A stretch of 64,000 bases of DNA from Ovis canadensis. Its lineage: Eukaryota > Chordata > Mammalia > Artiodactyla > Bovidae. Under the pieces are notes generated by a model. It did not search any database, was not told the origin of the DNA, and saw nothing but the letters and a program-made list of their open reading frames with translations. Shown in pieces: positions 35,233 to 47,459 of the stretch. How positions within the stretch are numbered: the first letter of the stretch is position 1; each line of letters begins with the position of its first letter. The position numbers and the translations under genes were made by a program. The stretch is taken from NCBI RefSeq assembly GCF_042477335.2, contig NC_091257.1, forward strand, positions 46,966,501-47,030,500, given 5' to 3'.

Positions 35233-35744
35233 GTAAGTAGGCTAATGAGGTGTGAGCTTCCTGACTTGGGGCCTGGGGTCTATGATACCCCCTCCTTTGG
35301 GGGAGAGTGTTAAGGGATTCCTTCCACACCTGCGTGGAGGAGGAAGCCGGGCTATAGCACCACCAGCTCTGCAGGAAGCTCCTCCGGGTTCCCAGGCCTG
35401 GAAGCTGGGGACTGGGAGGAGGCAGCGGCTCCTCGGGTCAGGGGGGCTGCCTGATCTGAGCCCCTCAGAACCCTGCCTTCCTCTTATCTCTTCTCTCATC
35501 TCCCACTGCCCCTTCGCTGCTATATATTCTTAGAGTGATTTCCGCTCTGGTTGGCAAATTCTTGTTTTCAGTTTCTATCGAACTCTCAAACCAATTTCTT
35601 CTGAGCGTTTTTGACCAAAATGAGGGCAGCATTGGTGTCTCTCTTTATCGTAGGTCCAAGGATGGGTCACAGATAGTACCCCCCAAAGATCTCATGAGAG
35701 TTTTACAACTCATCTTTTTTCTGTGAATGCACCTTAAAAAAATC

Positions 35745-36245
35745 TTTTTTTAAATTGGAGTTGATTTATAGTGTTGTGTTAGTTTCAGCTGTACAGTAAT
35801 TGGGATCAGTTATACATATACACACATCCCCTCTTTTTTTAGTCTTTTCCCATATAGGTCATTACATAGTATTGAGTAGAGTTCCCTGTGCTACACAGCA
35901 CCTTCTTATTAGTTATCTGTTTTATACATAGTACTGTGTATACCTCAATCCCAATTTCCCAGTGTACCCCTACTCCCCACCCCCACCCCCTTTACCCTCT
36001 GGTAACCGTAATTTTTATTTTCTGTTTCAGTGACTCTGTTTCTGTTTTATAGACAAGTTCATTCATATCCCCTTTTAGATTCCATGTGTAAGCAATATCA
36101 TATGATATTTGTCTTTCTCTGACTTACTTCACGCAGCAGTGAATGAACCATTTTGATCACTCCTAGTTTTTATTACTAGACAGTTCATCCTTAGGTGTTC
36201 TACATCGATCCTTCTCTCAGTTCTAAGTTGTTCAAACTGATTTAT
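35745..36245 (-). mobile_element. Artiodactyl L1 3' end, antisense
   Basis: 'ggagttgatttatagtgttg', 'gttccctgtgctacacagca' and 'tctgacttacttcacgcagc' follow reverse L1 3' order. Confidence 0.8.
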
Positions 36246-36689
36246 TCCTACTCCTCCATCCCTTCCTTTTTTTTCCCCCCCGGAAATGGATGATAACTCA
36301 TGAGGACCAGACTCAGAGCTTTCCAGAAGCCTGAAGACAGTATGAAGTCTCTCTCTTCTATTTCCTTAAACACATCTTGCTTTACCCTCGGAATGAGAGC
36401 TGAGAGCGTCTGGAGGAATGTTTATTCCCAGGTCTCTTTTGAGATGAAATAGATGGGATTTCAGCTTTGAAAATTTGGATTTCTGATCCCCCTTCATTTT
36501 TCCCAAATCAGCAAATACCACCTTGCCCAGCCTGTGCCAAGGGTGTTCCATGCCCTGCCGACATGTTGGAGGCAGGTGCTGGGGAGAGGGGATCATGGAT
36601 GAGACAGAAACTCCTGACCACCAGGAAGCTTTCCAGGGAGAGTGTTCGACCACAGAAAACAAATCGGCATGACCATGAAATAGCAGAGA

Positions 36690-36900
36690 TGATAAAAACA
36701 CAAGCAAAGGCAGTATAGTTTGTACCTGGACCCTGCTACTTAATTTCTTTGTGCCTTAATTATAAACTTTCTTAGTATATAAACTAAGGAGCATCATATC
36801 ACTTGTCCCATCAGTTGTTGCAATGACTCAATGAATTAAACTATGTAAAATATTTAGAATATAGTATGACTCATAATAGTTCCTAAATGTTAGCTATTCA
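36690..36900 (+). mobile_element. MIR ancient SINE
   Basis: 'ggcagtatagtttgtacctg', 'taatttctttgtgccttaat' and 'gcaatgactcaatgaattaa' in MIR order. Confidence 0.6.
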
Positions 36901-36911
36901 TAACCGTGACT

Positions 36912-36926
36912 CCCCCCCCCCCCCCC
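36912..36926. repeat. Poly(C) run of 15
   Basis: Uninterrupted C15 after 'cgtgact'. Mononucleotide C runs of this length are unstable and prone to sequencing length errors. Confidence 0.95.
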
Positions 36927-37032
36927 ATGGTAGCAATCAATAGCTCGGTGCAAGCAGGATAATTAGCATTTAAAGGAAAAGTTTTCCAAGAAACAATACA
37001 GAGGAAGGAGTCCTGAAGTCTGAGGAGATATT

Positions 37033-37247
37033 TTCCCTGTTGTTTTTGTTTAGTCACTAAGTCATGTTTGCAACCCCATAGACTATAACCCTGCCAGGCT
37101 CCTCTGTCCATGGAATTTTCGAGGCAAGTATACTAGAGTGGGTTGCCATTTCTTTCTCCAGGAGATCTTCCTGACCCAGGGATAGAACCTGAGTCTCCTG
37201 CATTTACAGGCGGGTTCTTTACCACTGAGCCATCAGGGAAGCTCTTA
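37033..37247 (-). mobile_element. Bov-tA SINE, antisense
   Basis: 'tagtcactaagtcatgtttg', 'ggttgccatttctttctcc' and the end 'gagccatcagggaagctc'. Confidence 0.85.
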
Positions 37248-37719
37248 TTTAACCCGAGTCCTGGCTACAAAGCACATCTCTTAGTGAGTAAGAAGGGTGA
37301 CGGGATAGCAGGCTCCATATCACTCTGGTCTTCATCTTGAAAGACTGTCTTGTGCAAGAGAATTAATATATTCTTTGTGACCCCAAAGGTTAAAACTAAG
37401 ACCAGTGACAATCTTCTAAAGGTTTCACTGTCTCAAATAGAATGTTCTGCATAGAGAAAGTTTTCTGTCACTAAAGGTCTTCAGATCCTGAATGAGACCT
37501 GTACTCTAACCTGGCACTTCTCAATAGAAACATCATTGGCCACATTATGTAGCCATGTTTAAAAAGGTAAAACAACAACAACAACAAAAACAGGTGACAC
37601 TGATTTTATGAATATGTTTTATTTAACCCAGTGTATCCAAAATATTATTAGTCAACATTCATCAATATAAAGCTTTCTGGGATATTTTTACATTCATTTT
37701 TAAAAAAACTTTGTTTTTT

Positions 37720-37945
37720 TTGTTTGTTTTTTTTTTTTTGAGTATAGCCAATTAACAATGTGATAGTTTCAGGTGGACAGCAAAGGGACTTAGCCATTCT
37801 CTCCTATACTCCCCTCTCATCCAGGCTGCCACCTGACACTGAACAGAGTCCCCTGTGCTATACAGTAGGACCTTGCTGGTTATCCATTTTAAATATAGCA
37901 GCATGTACATGTCTATCCCAAGCTCCCAAACTATCCCTTTAGATT
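37720..37945 (-). mobile_element. Artiodactyl L1 3' end, antisense
   Basis: After a T-run: 'agtatagccaattaacaatg', 'gtttcaggtggacagcaaag', 'cccctgtgctatacagtag'. A sister copy is at 49195-49390. Confidence 0.78.
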
Positions 37946-38384
37946 GATTTTAATACTAATTTAGAACGTCTTTGAGGAACAGTTGCCCACTGACCACTTC
38001 CTTACTAGTTTTCATAAAATTTTCCTTTAATATTTATATTTTTCCTTCATTCTTGCTTTCTTTTTTTGTCTTTTCTTTATTTCTAGTCTCTCATTTCTTC
38101 CTTCATACATATGACTTGTTTCAGTACCAGATTTAACACATACTTTCTGACGTTGTTGAGCAAAACCAAGTTTTTGTCCTCTTTCTTTCTTCAGTTGTTC
38201 TTATAGTTGTCTATTTTTCTTGTTATTGTCCCAAATGACTTCTGATTTTTTTCTCTAATTCTGAGTTGGATATCTGTCGATGTAGGGTATTGCAGATCCA
38301 GGTAAGAAGACAATTGCTTTGTTGTGTGACATTTCAGCGCCTTCTTAGGTTGTTGGACCTAATTTCTAGGTAGGAAGAATCACT

Positions 38385-38815
38385 GCTGGTTAAATGTGAG
38401 TGTTAAAGAATTAAATACACTTAAAGTAGGTCAGAAGGAGAAAGACAAATACTATATAGTATCACTTATATGTGGAATATGAAGTATGAACCAAATGAAC
38501 TCATCTATGAAACAGAGAGAGACTCACAAACATAGAGAGCAGACTTGTGGTTACCACGGGCAGGGGTAATGAGGGAGGGATGGACCGGAAGTTGGGATTA
38601 ATAGATGCAAATTATTATACAGAGACTGGATAAACAGCGAGGTCCTCCTGTATGGCACAGGGAACTATATCCAATGTCCTGGGATAAACCATAATGGAAA
38701 AGAATATGAAAAAGAATGTATATATGTATAACTGAGTCACTGCTGTATAGAAGAAACTAACTGAATATTATAAATTAACTATACTTCAATAAAATATATT
38801 TTAAAAAAAACAAAA
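38385..38815 (+). mobile_element. Artiodactyl L1 3' UTR
   Basis: 'tatcacttatatgtggaat', 'gacttgtggttaccacgggc', 'cagggaactatatccaatg' and the terminal 'actatacttcaataaaatat' with A-rich tail. Confidence 0.85.
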
Positions 38816-39259
38816 TATGGAAGGCAACTGTAAGGGGGAAAAAAAAGAATCAAACACACTCAACCTCAGTTATAGACAAAGACCCCTGTCTTCAAAGGGA
38901 TGTGAAGATCACAGTGATGACAAGTGTTCCTGAAACCTGGTTTCTGACACTGAACCTTGAGCAGCTGCAGGAGAACCAGGAGGTCACAGAGCAACTAGGG
39001 GAGTTGAACAGAAGGAATGTAACCTTTTAAGTGGTGCGTTGTCTGCATGGCAGAGAAGGAACAAAACTGCTATCAATGTGAGAATAATAGGGTCCTCTTG
39101 CCTCTTGGTGAGCATCAAGCACTGTTGAATGGAAACATCATATAGTTATACTGATCCATAGAGGGAACTCAAGGAAATCAGGTAGAATAAAATTGAGAGC
39201 AGAAGGAGATAGGAAGGCAAGTACCCTTTGAAAAGGAACTGAAACTGGCATAGGAGACA

Positions 39260-39484
39260 TTGTAGGATGTGCATCATGTTCTCCAGTTGTGTTGGACTCT
39301 TAATGAACCCATGGGCTGTAGCCTTCTAGGCTCCGCTATCCATGGGATTATCCTTCCGGGAATACTGTAGTGGGTTGCCATTACCTCCTCTAGGGGATTT
39401 TCCTAACCCAGGGATCAAACCTGTATCTCCTGTGGCTCTTTGGCAGGCAGATTCTTTATCACTTGAGCCACCTTGGAAGCCCTT
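39260..39484 (-). mobile_element. Bov-tA SINE, antisense, diverged
   Basis: 'gttgtgttggactcttaatg', 'ggttgccattacctcctcta' and the end 'gagccaccttggaagccc'. Confidence 0.82.
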
Positions 39485-39569
39485 ACTGTGTGACAGATTC
39501 TTCTGATTATAAACCAAGTTAAGGTTACAGAGCCCTTTCAGATCCTTCCTCACTTCAATTAATTGCTTT

Positions 39570-39930
39570 CAGATCCTTAATCAGATCCTTATAACAACCC
39601 TATGAGATGGGTTGAAAGTGAAAGTGAAGTTGTCCAGTCGTGTCTGACTCTTTGTGACCCCATGAACTGTAGCCCACCAGGCTCCTCCATCCATGGAATT
39701 TTCTAGGCAAGAGTACTGGAGTGGGTTGCCATTTCCTTCTCCAGGGGATCTTCCTGACCCAGGGACAGAACCCAGGTCTCCTACATTAGAGGCAGATTCT
39801 TTACAGGCTGAGCCACCAGGGAAGCCATGAGATGGGTTGGTTGGGTGTTATTAGTGTCATCCACCTTTTACTACATGAGGAAACAGCCTCAGAAGTCAGC
39901 TAGCCAGTAAGGACCTGACCAGTTCTTGAT
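39570..39930 (-). mobile_element. MIR interrupted by an antisense Bov-tA SINE
   Basis: MIR-like text at 39570-39614 ('aacaaccctatgagatgggt') resumes at 39840 ('ggtgttattagtgtcatcca', 'catgaggaaacagcctcag'). The Bov-tA at 39615-39826 is flanked by a perfect 13-bp duplication 'atgagatgggttg' (39602-39614 and 39827-39839), so it is a fairly recent insertion. Confidence 0.85.
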
Positions 39931-40204
39931 TGTGGTCTTCTGGTTCTGAGGCTAAGAAGTATATGTAATTTACTAGCTGGAGCGTATTGTTCAGCAAAGA
40001 CATAAACGTGCTTCAAAACAGCAGTATGTCAAAAAGGGATTAGTCCCTCTATTTGGATCAATTATTTAGATTTTTCACTTGGAGATGGGAAAAGGGACAG
40101 TAACCTTTGAGGGTTCACTATCTGCAAAATGATTTTTTGGGTGCTTTGCTTAAATTATCTGTAAATATATATATCTAAATATTTCTAAAAAATATTTAGA
40201 AAGT

Positions 40205-40705
40205 TTCCAGTAGGTCTATCAGAGAGCATTATTATCCCATTTGACAGATCAGGAAAGTGAGGCTAGAATGATTAATTTAACTGAGGCAACACAGCTAGGA
40301 CTTGGTGGAACCAACATTTGATTGCAAGTTTGCTGGCCTACAAACACGTGCTTCTTTCCAATACATCATATGGGAACTCTGGAGTCTCTATCCTTCTGTC
40401 TGTCTCTTTGCAACAGTTCTCTGTTTTTTTCTAGTTTCATCCTGCTCTGTACCATTTCACATTGCCTACAATACTGATTTTCCCTAGTTAATGATAAGCA
40501 TATACTAATATGTATCAAGCAGTTTCTATGTGTCAGGAACTGTTCTCAGTGCTTTGTTTAGATGATCTAATTTAAATCTCACACGACCAGCAGGTCCTGT
40601 ACTTTCCTCCTCATTCTTCAGGGGGAAAAGGCAGCACAGAGTAGTTTAGATACTTGACCAAGGTCACTCAGTAAGCAGGAGCGCTCCAATCATGTCACAG
40701 TCAGG
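40205..40705 (-). mobile_element. MIR-type fragments (two)
   Basis: 40220-40330 ('attattatcccatttgacag', 'gaggctagaatgattaattt') and 40520-40700 ('ggaactgttctcagtgcttt', 'gaccaaggtcactcagtaag') are both MIR-like. Whether they are one split element or two is unclear. Confidence 0.6.
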
Positions 40706-41084
40706 TAGACACAATGCGTAAAAATTAATTTGCCTGGTTATGAGTGGAAGGAGAAAAATTGTGTTTTGCTTACCTACATGTTTTGCTTGTCTTGAAGTTG
40801 GCAGAGAGGCTGGGTTTTTGAGGTTGATGATTAGGAGAGAAAGGGAAGGATGGTGAAGGAAGTAGCAACTGGGAATGGAATCCAGGATATAAGTCGGGAT
40901 CAGCAGGTGGCGGGAGAGCTCCTGAGATGGGAGTGAATGAATCCAGGAAGGGAGTAGGTATTCCTATCTTTAGGGAGGGAGGCAGGAAGTTGGCAGTGTT
41001 CCTTATTTATTCCCAGACTGTTTTCTCCTTGAGGTTGTAGTCCGTATTAGATTAATACTTGCACCTCCCCCAATAGCCTAATTG

Positions 41085-41293
41085 TTGCTGCTGTTGTCAT
41101 TTAGTCTCTAAGTTGTGTCCGACTCTTGGGACCCCATGGACTGTAGCCTGCCAGGCTCCTCGGTCCATGGGATTTCCCAGGCAAGAATATTGGAGTAAGT
41201 TGCCATTTCCTTCTCCAGGAGATCTTCCTGACCCAGGGATCAAACCTGTGTCTCCTGCATTGGCAGGCATATTCTTTACCACTTGGGAATCCC
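41085..41293 (-). mobile_element. Bov-tA SINE, antisense
   Basis: 'gtctctaagttgtgtccgac', 'gttgccatttccttctccag' and 'ggcaggcatattctttacca'. Confidence 0.88.
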
Positions 41294-41464
41294 CAATAGC
41301 CAAATGCGGTGACTTAAATTGGTAGGTTCTCTGGATATTTGATGAACGAATGAAATATCTAAGAGGAAAATAAAATCATTTTCAATTTTTTCTTTATCCT
41401 TTTGTTCAGTATCACTAAGCCCAATCATGTGATCCTTAGTTTCCCCCTTGCCCCAGCAATTGTT

Positions 41465-41466
<2 letters not shown>

Positions 41467-41508
<42 letters not shown>
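41467..41508. repeat. (TG)21 microsatellite
   Basis: 42 bases of perfect TG repeat in MRC1 intron 1, long and uninterrupted, so very likely length-polymorphic. A Bov-tA lies 10 bases downstream. Confidence 0.97.
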
Positions 41509-41512
<4 letters not shown>

Positions 41513-41514
41513 GT

Positions 41515-41728
41515 AGTGACGATTTAGTCCCTCAGTCATGGTAGACTCTTTGTGACCTCATGGACTGTAGTTCACCAGGCTCCTGTGTCCATGGGATTCT
41601 CCAGGTAAGAATATTGGAGTGGGTTGCCATTTCCTTCTCCAGGGGATCTTCCTAACTTAGGGATTGAATCTGGGTCTTCTGCATTACAGATAGATTCTTT
41701 ACTGGCTGAGTCTCTAGGGAAGCCCTTG
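41515..41728 (-). mobile_element. Bov-tA SINE, antisense
   Basis: 'gtccctcagtcatggtagac', 'gggttgccatttccttctcc' and the end 'gagtctctagggaagccc'. Confidence 0.86.
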
Positions 41729-41892
41729 TGTATAGTAAGTACATAATAAATATTTATTTTTAACTAATATATTTACATAAATAAATATTTATTAGCTTAA
41801 TTTCAGTTCTTTGGAGACACACTTGTAGGGTGTACTGTCACTTACAGGGGCTAATGAACAGATTCTTGGTTTGGTTGACTCAAGACGGTGAC

Positions 41893-41941
41893 CTCTGACA
41901 ATGACTTGACAATGACTTGACTTGACCTCTGACAATGACTT
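41893..41941. repeat. Short direct repeats of 'gacctctgacaatgactt'
   Basis: The 18-mer occurs at about 41890-41907 and again at about 41924-41941, with partial 'gacaatgacttgac' units between. This looks like replication slippage of a small unit. Confidence 0.7.
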
Positions 41942-42561
41942 TTTTCCCAAGACTGGGAAAAATCTTGGGAAAAACTGGCTGAGGAGGGGGCCGTGAGACC
42001 AGAGGGAGGTAGCTGGTCCAGGGTGGGTGAAGGAGCAAATGAGCCCTGTGGGCAGATGAGCTCAGCCTTCCTGGGTACCCTGGGTGACAAGGTAGACTAT
42101 ATATCTCAGAATCATCCTTCCTTGGTGTAAGGATTAGGGCTATTCATTCCTCTAACACCCACTGGTCACTGGTGAAGGGCTACTCCTAGGAGGTGTTCGT
42201 TCTCTGACCTGTCTGGTCTTTGCAGTGGGTAAGGAGGCTCTGATGGTCAGAAAAATGTCCCCAGGCCCAGAGATGTGGGGCTGCCCCTGGGGAGTGGAGC
42301 TGGTACTCACTGAAATAGCAAAAGGCAAGAGAAATAAATGGATTTCTGGCAGCATCCACTACAAAATACCCATTTACTTTCCTCTTATCCAGCTTCCCTG
42401 TCTTCCACAAGTTATTAGCTTTTATGTTTTCATGTCAGTGTTTTATTTATGGATGGTGGGGAAAGCCTAAATATGTATAAGGAAACATAGCCTATGACAA
42501 TTATACCTCTAAATTGTCACATTTAATAGCTTAACTTTTTTGCCAGTAAATTTGGAAATTT

Positions 42562-42750
42562 GAACTTCCCCAGTGGCTTAGTTGGTAAAGAATCCTCCTG
42601 CAATGCAGGAGACCCCAGTTTGATTCCTCGGTCAGGAAGATCCACTGGAGAAGGGAACAGCTACCCACTCCAGTATTCTGGCCTGGAGAATTCCATGGAC
42701 TGTATGGGGTTGCCAAGAGTCGGATATGACTGAGTAAATTGCACTTTCAC
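42562..42750 (+). mobile_element. Bov-tA SINE with perfect duplication
   Basis: 'acttccccagtggcttagtt' through 'ggatatgactgagtaaattg'. The 11-bp duplication 'tttggaaattt' at 42551-42561 and 42751-42761 is perfect. Confidence 0.9.
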
Positions 42751-42859
42751 TTTGGAAATTTAATGACTTGCTCAGTGTTATCATTTAAAACAGTTAAAAT
42801 GTGCTTAAAAGAACATTTGTGCCTATGATGTTGGATATCCAGGCTTTGGCCATGTTTTA

Positions 42860-43510
42860 AAATTGATTTTTATTGAAATATAGTTGTTTTGCAATGTTGT
42901 GTTAGTTTCTGCTGTTACAGCAGAGTAGGCCAGCTGTGCATATCCATATGTCCCCTCTTTTTTTGGATTTCCTTTCTATTTAGGTCGCCACAGAGAACTG
43001 AGTGAAGTTCCCTAAGCTATATAGTAGGTTCTCATAAGTTACCTATTTTGTACACAGTAGTGTAGACATGTCAATCCCAGTCTCCCAATTCATCCCACCC
43101 ACTCTCCCTTTCCTGCGCTGGTGTCCATACATTTGTTCTCTATGTCTTCTTGTCTCTGTTTTGTAAAGATCATCTATACCATTTTTTCTAGATTTCACAT
43201 ATATGCATTAATATACGATATTTGTTTTTCTTTCTTTATGACTTACTTCACTCTGTATGATAGTCTTTAGGTCCATCCTTGGTGGCTCAGATGGTTAAAG
43301 AATTTGCCTGCAATGCAGGAGACCCAGGTTCAATTCCTGGGTTGGGAAGATCCCCTGGAGAAAGGGATGGCTGCCCTCTCTAATATTCTTGCCTGGAGAA
43401 TTCCATGGACAGAGGCTGTAGTCCATGGGGTCACAAAGAGCTGGACATGCCTGAGCAACTAACACTTTCACAGGCCCATCCACACCTCCACAAATGACCC
43501 AACTTCATTC
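42860..43510 (-). mobile_element. Artiodactyl L1 3' end, antisense, with SINE insertion
   Basis: L1 text runs 42860-43278 ('attgaaatatagttgttttg', 'cttcactctgtatgatagtc') and continues at 43482. A sense Bov-tA at 43279-43471 is flanked by 'aggtccatcc' and 'aggcccatcc', one mismatch in 10. Confidence 0.85.
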
Positions 43511-43599
43511 CTTTTTATGGCCAGACTTCAGCCACTTTTAACCTGAGACATTGCGTGGAAGCTTCTTTCCTAAATGCATTTTGACTTTTTATATTTCTC

Positions 43600-43715
43600 C
43601 CCTTGAACTGTGGGCTCTGTATATCAGGGAACTTGTCTCTAGTTTGTCTTTGCATTGTCAACAGCACGGTGCCTGGTATCTTTATTTGTTGAAAAATAAG
43701 AGATTAGTAAGACTG
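43600..43715 (+). mobile_element. LINE2 (L2) 3' fragment
   Basis: 'ccccttgaactgtgggctct', 'agggaacttgtctctagttt' and 'gcacggtgcctggtatcttt' match the L2 3' end pattern. Confidence 0.6.
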
Positions 43716-44337
43716 AGTTAAGATGCATGGCTGGTCTTGTCAATTCGGTAAATACATTTCTGATGTATAAGTACCATCTATTCTCATTTGTTCAGCTTTG
43801 CAATATTTCTGTTACAAAAACATAGTATAGACAACAAAAATTGAATGTTTATCCAAATAAAACATTGGTCTGGTTCATAGTGACAAAAACACCGTAAGCT
43901 GTCTTTTGGTCAAGGTCTTGAATCACTTTCAGAGGAAGACAGATGACATATTAAATCAGAGACATTGCACAGAGACAGTGATACAAGCAAAACTCACATG
44001 TTGACGCGTCAAGGAGAAGAATTACGTATGAACACAGGATCATAAAGCGATAATTTTACATTTCCTCTTATTGTCTGGCAGAAGCAATATCAAACCTGCG
44101 CTTCCTAATGTCCAAGATACATAAAGGAAATAAGAAGAGATAAGTTTGTATTGAAATAGAAGCTTTTCATTTGCAAGTACTTATGTTATAAATATAAACA
44201 TTTATAAATTGCTCTTTGGGAAAAATAAACTTTCAGAGTAAAAAGTCATATGAAATAGAGTCATCATCTTGAATCAAGCATTAAATAAAAGAAAGTACCT
44301 GAATTAACAGTCAGGAAATGCTTCAAATTTAATAACT

Positions 44338-44485
44338 ATTCCTTTATTCATTCAACAGATACTTATTGAGGGCCTATTATGCTCTGAAAAGAGAGAATAT
44401 GGTGCTGGATTGGAAAGATAAGTCTTTCTACTTCAGGAATTTACATTCTAGTAGGGACACAGACAAAACATAAATAAACAAAAAT
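44338..44485 (+). mobile_element. LINE2 (L2) 3' fragment
   Basis: 'ttcattcaacagatacttat', 'gagggcctattatgctctga' and 'ttacattctagtagggacac'. Confidence 0.75.
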
Positions 44486-45182
44486 TTAAAAATATATATT
44501 TTAAGGTGGTTATTCATATTATATAGAAAATAAAAGAGTAAAATTAGAGTTGTTAGCTCACTAAGGAGTTGGCAATTGAGTTGGAACCTTAATGAGTGTC
44601 TCAAGAAAAGGGAACTTGAAATATGGAGTCTGTAAAGTGAAAATGAGCTTCAAGTTTTTGAGGAACAGAAAGGCTTTGTGGCTGGGAGGTGGTGAGTGAG
44701 AGAGCAAGGGTGGGAGGAGGTGAAAGTAGGAACAGCTCCCCTGGATGGTGTAGCATCTAGTGAGCTGTGACATAGAGACTGGAGGGTTTTGTTCCTGTGT
44801 GTGCAGTGGTCCTCGTGAAGGGTTTACACTTGGGAAGAGATATGGTGAAAAACAAAATCTCTTCCATCCTGGAAAACCTCTCCCCAAAAGTAAAAGAAAA
44901 AGAAAATAATTTTATTCTTGAATAAGTATTCAAGCAGAATGTGACATGTATTGGCAATCTACTAAAGAGACTGCAGAAACAGAGAAATTTGACCCTTTTA
45001 TATGGCCAAGTAGAAACATTTCATGGTGTCAAGTAGATTTTGCAGTCGGGTCAGGTGACATGTTAAGCTTGTCTCACCCAGGAAACTGGGAGATCAGGCA
45101 TTATCGCTAATGATTCCATTTCAAACAGAGGAAAATCAGAGCAAGACCATGGTGGCTTGTTCTGGGGTATGATAGTGGAGAT

Positions 45183-45457
45183 GTTGGAGAAGGCAGTGGC
45201 ACCCCACTCCCGTACTCTTGCCTGGAAAATCCCATGGATGGAGGAGCCTGGTAGGCCGCTGACCATGGGGTTGCTAAGAGTCAGACACATGAGCAACTTC
45301 ACTTTCACTTTTCACTTTCATGCACTGGAGAAGGAAATGGCAACCCACTCCAGTGTTCTTGCCTGGAGAATCCCAGGGACGGGGGAGCCTGGTGGGCTGC
45401 CGTCTATGGCGTTGCACAGAGTTGGACATGACCGAAATGACTTAGCAGCAGCTTAGC
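45183..45457 (+). mobile_element. Bov-A2-type dimeric SINE
   Basis: Two Bov-A monomers joined by 'cacttttcactttcatgcac'. The 9-bp duplication 'agtggagat' at 45174-45182 and 45458-45466 is perfect. Confidence 0.9.
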
Positions 45458-45485
45458 AGTGGAGATCTAGAGGAAAAACTGGCTT

Positions 45486-46290
45486 AGGAAATATGTATTA
45501 GTTGGGTTCTCCAGAGAAACAGAACCAATAGACTGTGTATGTGTGTGTCCACCTCTGCCTCTCTCTCTGTCTATGTACCTATCTCTTTACCTGTCATCTA
45601 TCAATATTTTTGAGAGAGATTTATTTTAAGGAATTGCCTCATGCAGTTGTTGGAGAAGACAATGGCACCCCACTCCAGTACTCTTGCCTGGAATATCCCA
45701 TGGACAGAGGAGCCTGGAAGGCTGTAGTCCATGGGGTTGCTGAGGGTCGGACATGACTGAGCGACTTCGCTTTCACTTTTCACTTTCATGGATTGGAGAA
45801 GGAAATGGCAACCGACTCCAGTGTTATTGCCTGGAGAATCCCAGGGACGGGGGAGCCTGATGGGCTGCCGTCTATGGGGTCCACAGAGTCGGACACAACT
45901 GAAGCAACTTAGCAGCAGCAGCATGCAGTTGTGGATGCTGACAAGTCCAAAGTCTACCAGGGTAGGTTGGCATGTTGGTAACTCAAGAAAGAGTGGATAT
46001 TGCAGTTCAGGTCCAAAGATAGTCTAGAGATAGAATTTCCACTTCTCTGGGTGACCTCAGCCTGTTTTCTCTGAAGGCCTTCAGCTGGTTAAGTGAGGCC
46101 CACCCACAGTATGGGGTATAATCTGCTTTACTAAAAGTCTACTGATTTAAATGTTAATCTTCTAGAACTAGAACAAAAACCAAAAAACTTCCACAAACAA
46201 CCTTCATAGCAACATCCAGACAGGTGTTTGACCAATTATTTTGATTCTGTGGCCCAGCCAATTTGACACATAAAAGTAACCACTGTGGTA
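45486..46290 (+). mobile_element. Ancient repeat split by a dimeric Bov-A2-type SINE
   Basis: 'ttagttgggttctccagaga', 'gagatttattttaaggaatt' and, after the SINE, 'gctgacaagtccaaagtcta', 'gaggcccacccacagtatgg' and 'caatttgacacataaaagta' belong to a common old mammalian repeat whose family name I am not sure of. The SINE at 45651-45921 is flanked by a perfect 11-bp duplication 'catgcagttgt' (45640-45650, 45922-45932). Confidence 0.75.
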
Positions 46291-47459
46291 CATTTTTGGA
46301 GAGAGCCAACAGGTTATAATTTTGTCCTAGAAAGTGAAGGAAAGCTGAGAATCTAGATGACTCCTAGGTCTTTGGCTTATAGATCTAGATGTATGATGGT
46401 GCCATTAATGAAAAAGAATACTGGATGTTTGCTCATGAAATGCCATCATAGTTAAAGTTAAGATGGAACTACAGATGAAATGTAAACACATGAAATAAAA
46501 CTCAAGGAAGTATAAAAACCTCTGAAAGAAGAATGCTATTCTTGCATAAAGACTTCTAAACACCTTACTTTAAATGACTTGACCAGCTGGTTGGCTGACT
46601 GAATTTAGACGGTAAGTGTTGGCCACTCAACAATGCAATCAAATGACTGAAGTAGAAGGTGGAAGATAGATTCCATCAGGATGGTACTAAGCAAAACTAT
46701 GTGTAATGTGGAAGAGAAGTCTGGAGAAGAAAATAATAGGTGCAATGGCCAACACAAATTAAATGTAAAGGTCAATATAAATGAGTCTACAAATATCTAT
46801 GGCAACATTTTCATAGTTCAGTACCCTTTTAGCCAGATATAAATTTTTGTATGGTACATTATCCATTTAAAGAACATTTTATCTTCCTATTTCCTGGGTT
46901 TTACTGTGAGTAAAACACAATATTATTAAAATTTTAATTGTATTACCAATGCACAAAGTTACTCATGTTGCCACACAAAGATCAAGCTTGGGAAGGACTT
47001 CAGTTAGATGGGAGGAGATTGCATTGACACTGCATGTTCTGTTGACAGACGTCAACTCCAAATATGCCAACAGAAGCAGATGTTCTGAATTCAGGCTCTA
47101 GTGAGTCCTGATTCCAAGAAGTGGAACCAGCAGACATGCGGAACCCAGCCAAGGAATCTAGGCAGAGGTTCAAAGTAGCTCTGAATTAGGAACCCAGACA
47201 AGACAGAGGCAGGAGGTCTCTACCAAGTGTAGACAAGAGCAGATATGGCAAGAGAACATAATCTTTTGCGGCAAAGATCCATTATGACCTCAAAATTGAT
47301 GGTCCAAGACTGATCTCAGAGTGTGAGTGTTGCCAAGCCCACAGGGGTGTTGAGGACAGTAAATAGAATTTGGCTTGTGAAAGTGCTTTGCAAATAGCAA
47401 AGGGTTCCGTTAGATATACTATGATTATTTGATAGTTTCACTGGGATGACCTGATTAAA

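Noticed and set aside
35242-35533. Open frames on both strands just after MRC1 exon 1
   Set aside because: GC-rich intron start gives overlapping frames on both strands; no splice or homology support.
39260-39826. Regularly recurring near-identical segments that might suggest an array
   Set aside because: They are dispersed Bov-tA SINEs with separate target-site duplications, not a CRISPR or satellite array.
45486-46290. Possible retroviral LTR
   Set aside because: No LTR ends, primer site or viral coding sequence seen; it resembles a common old interspersed repeat.
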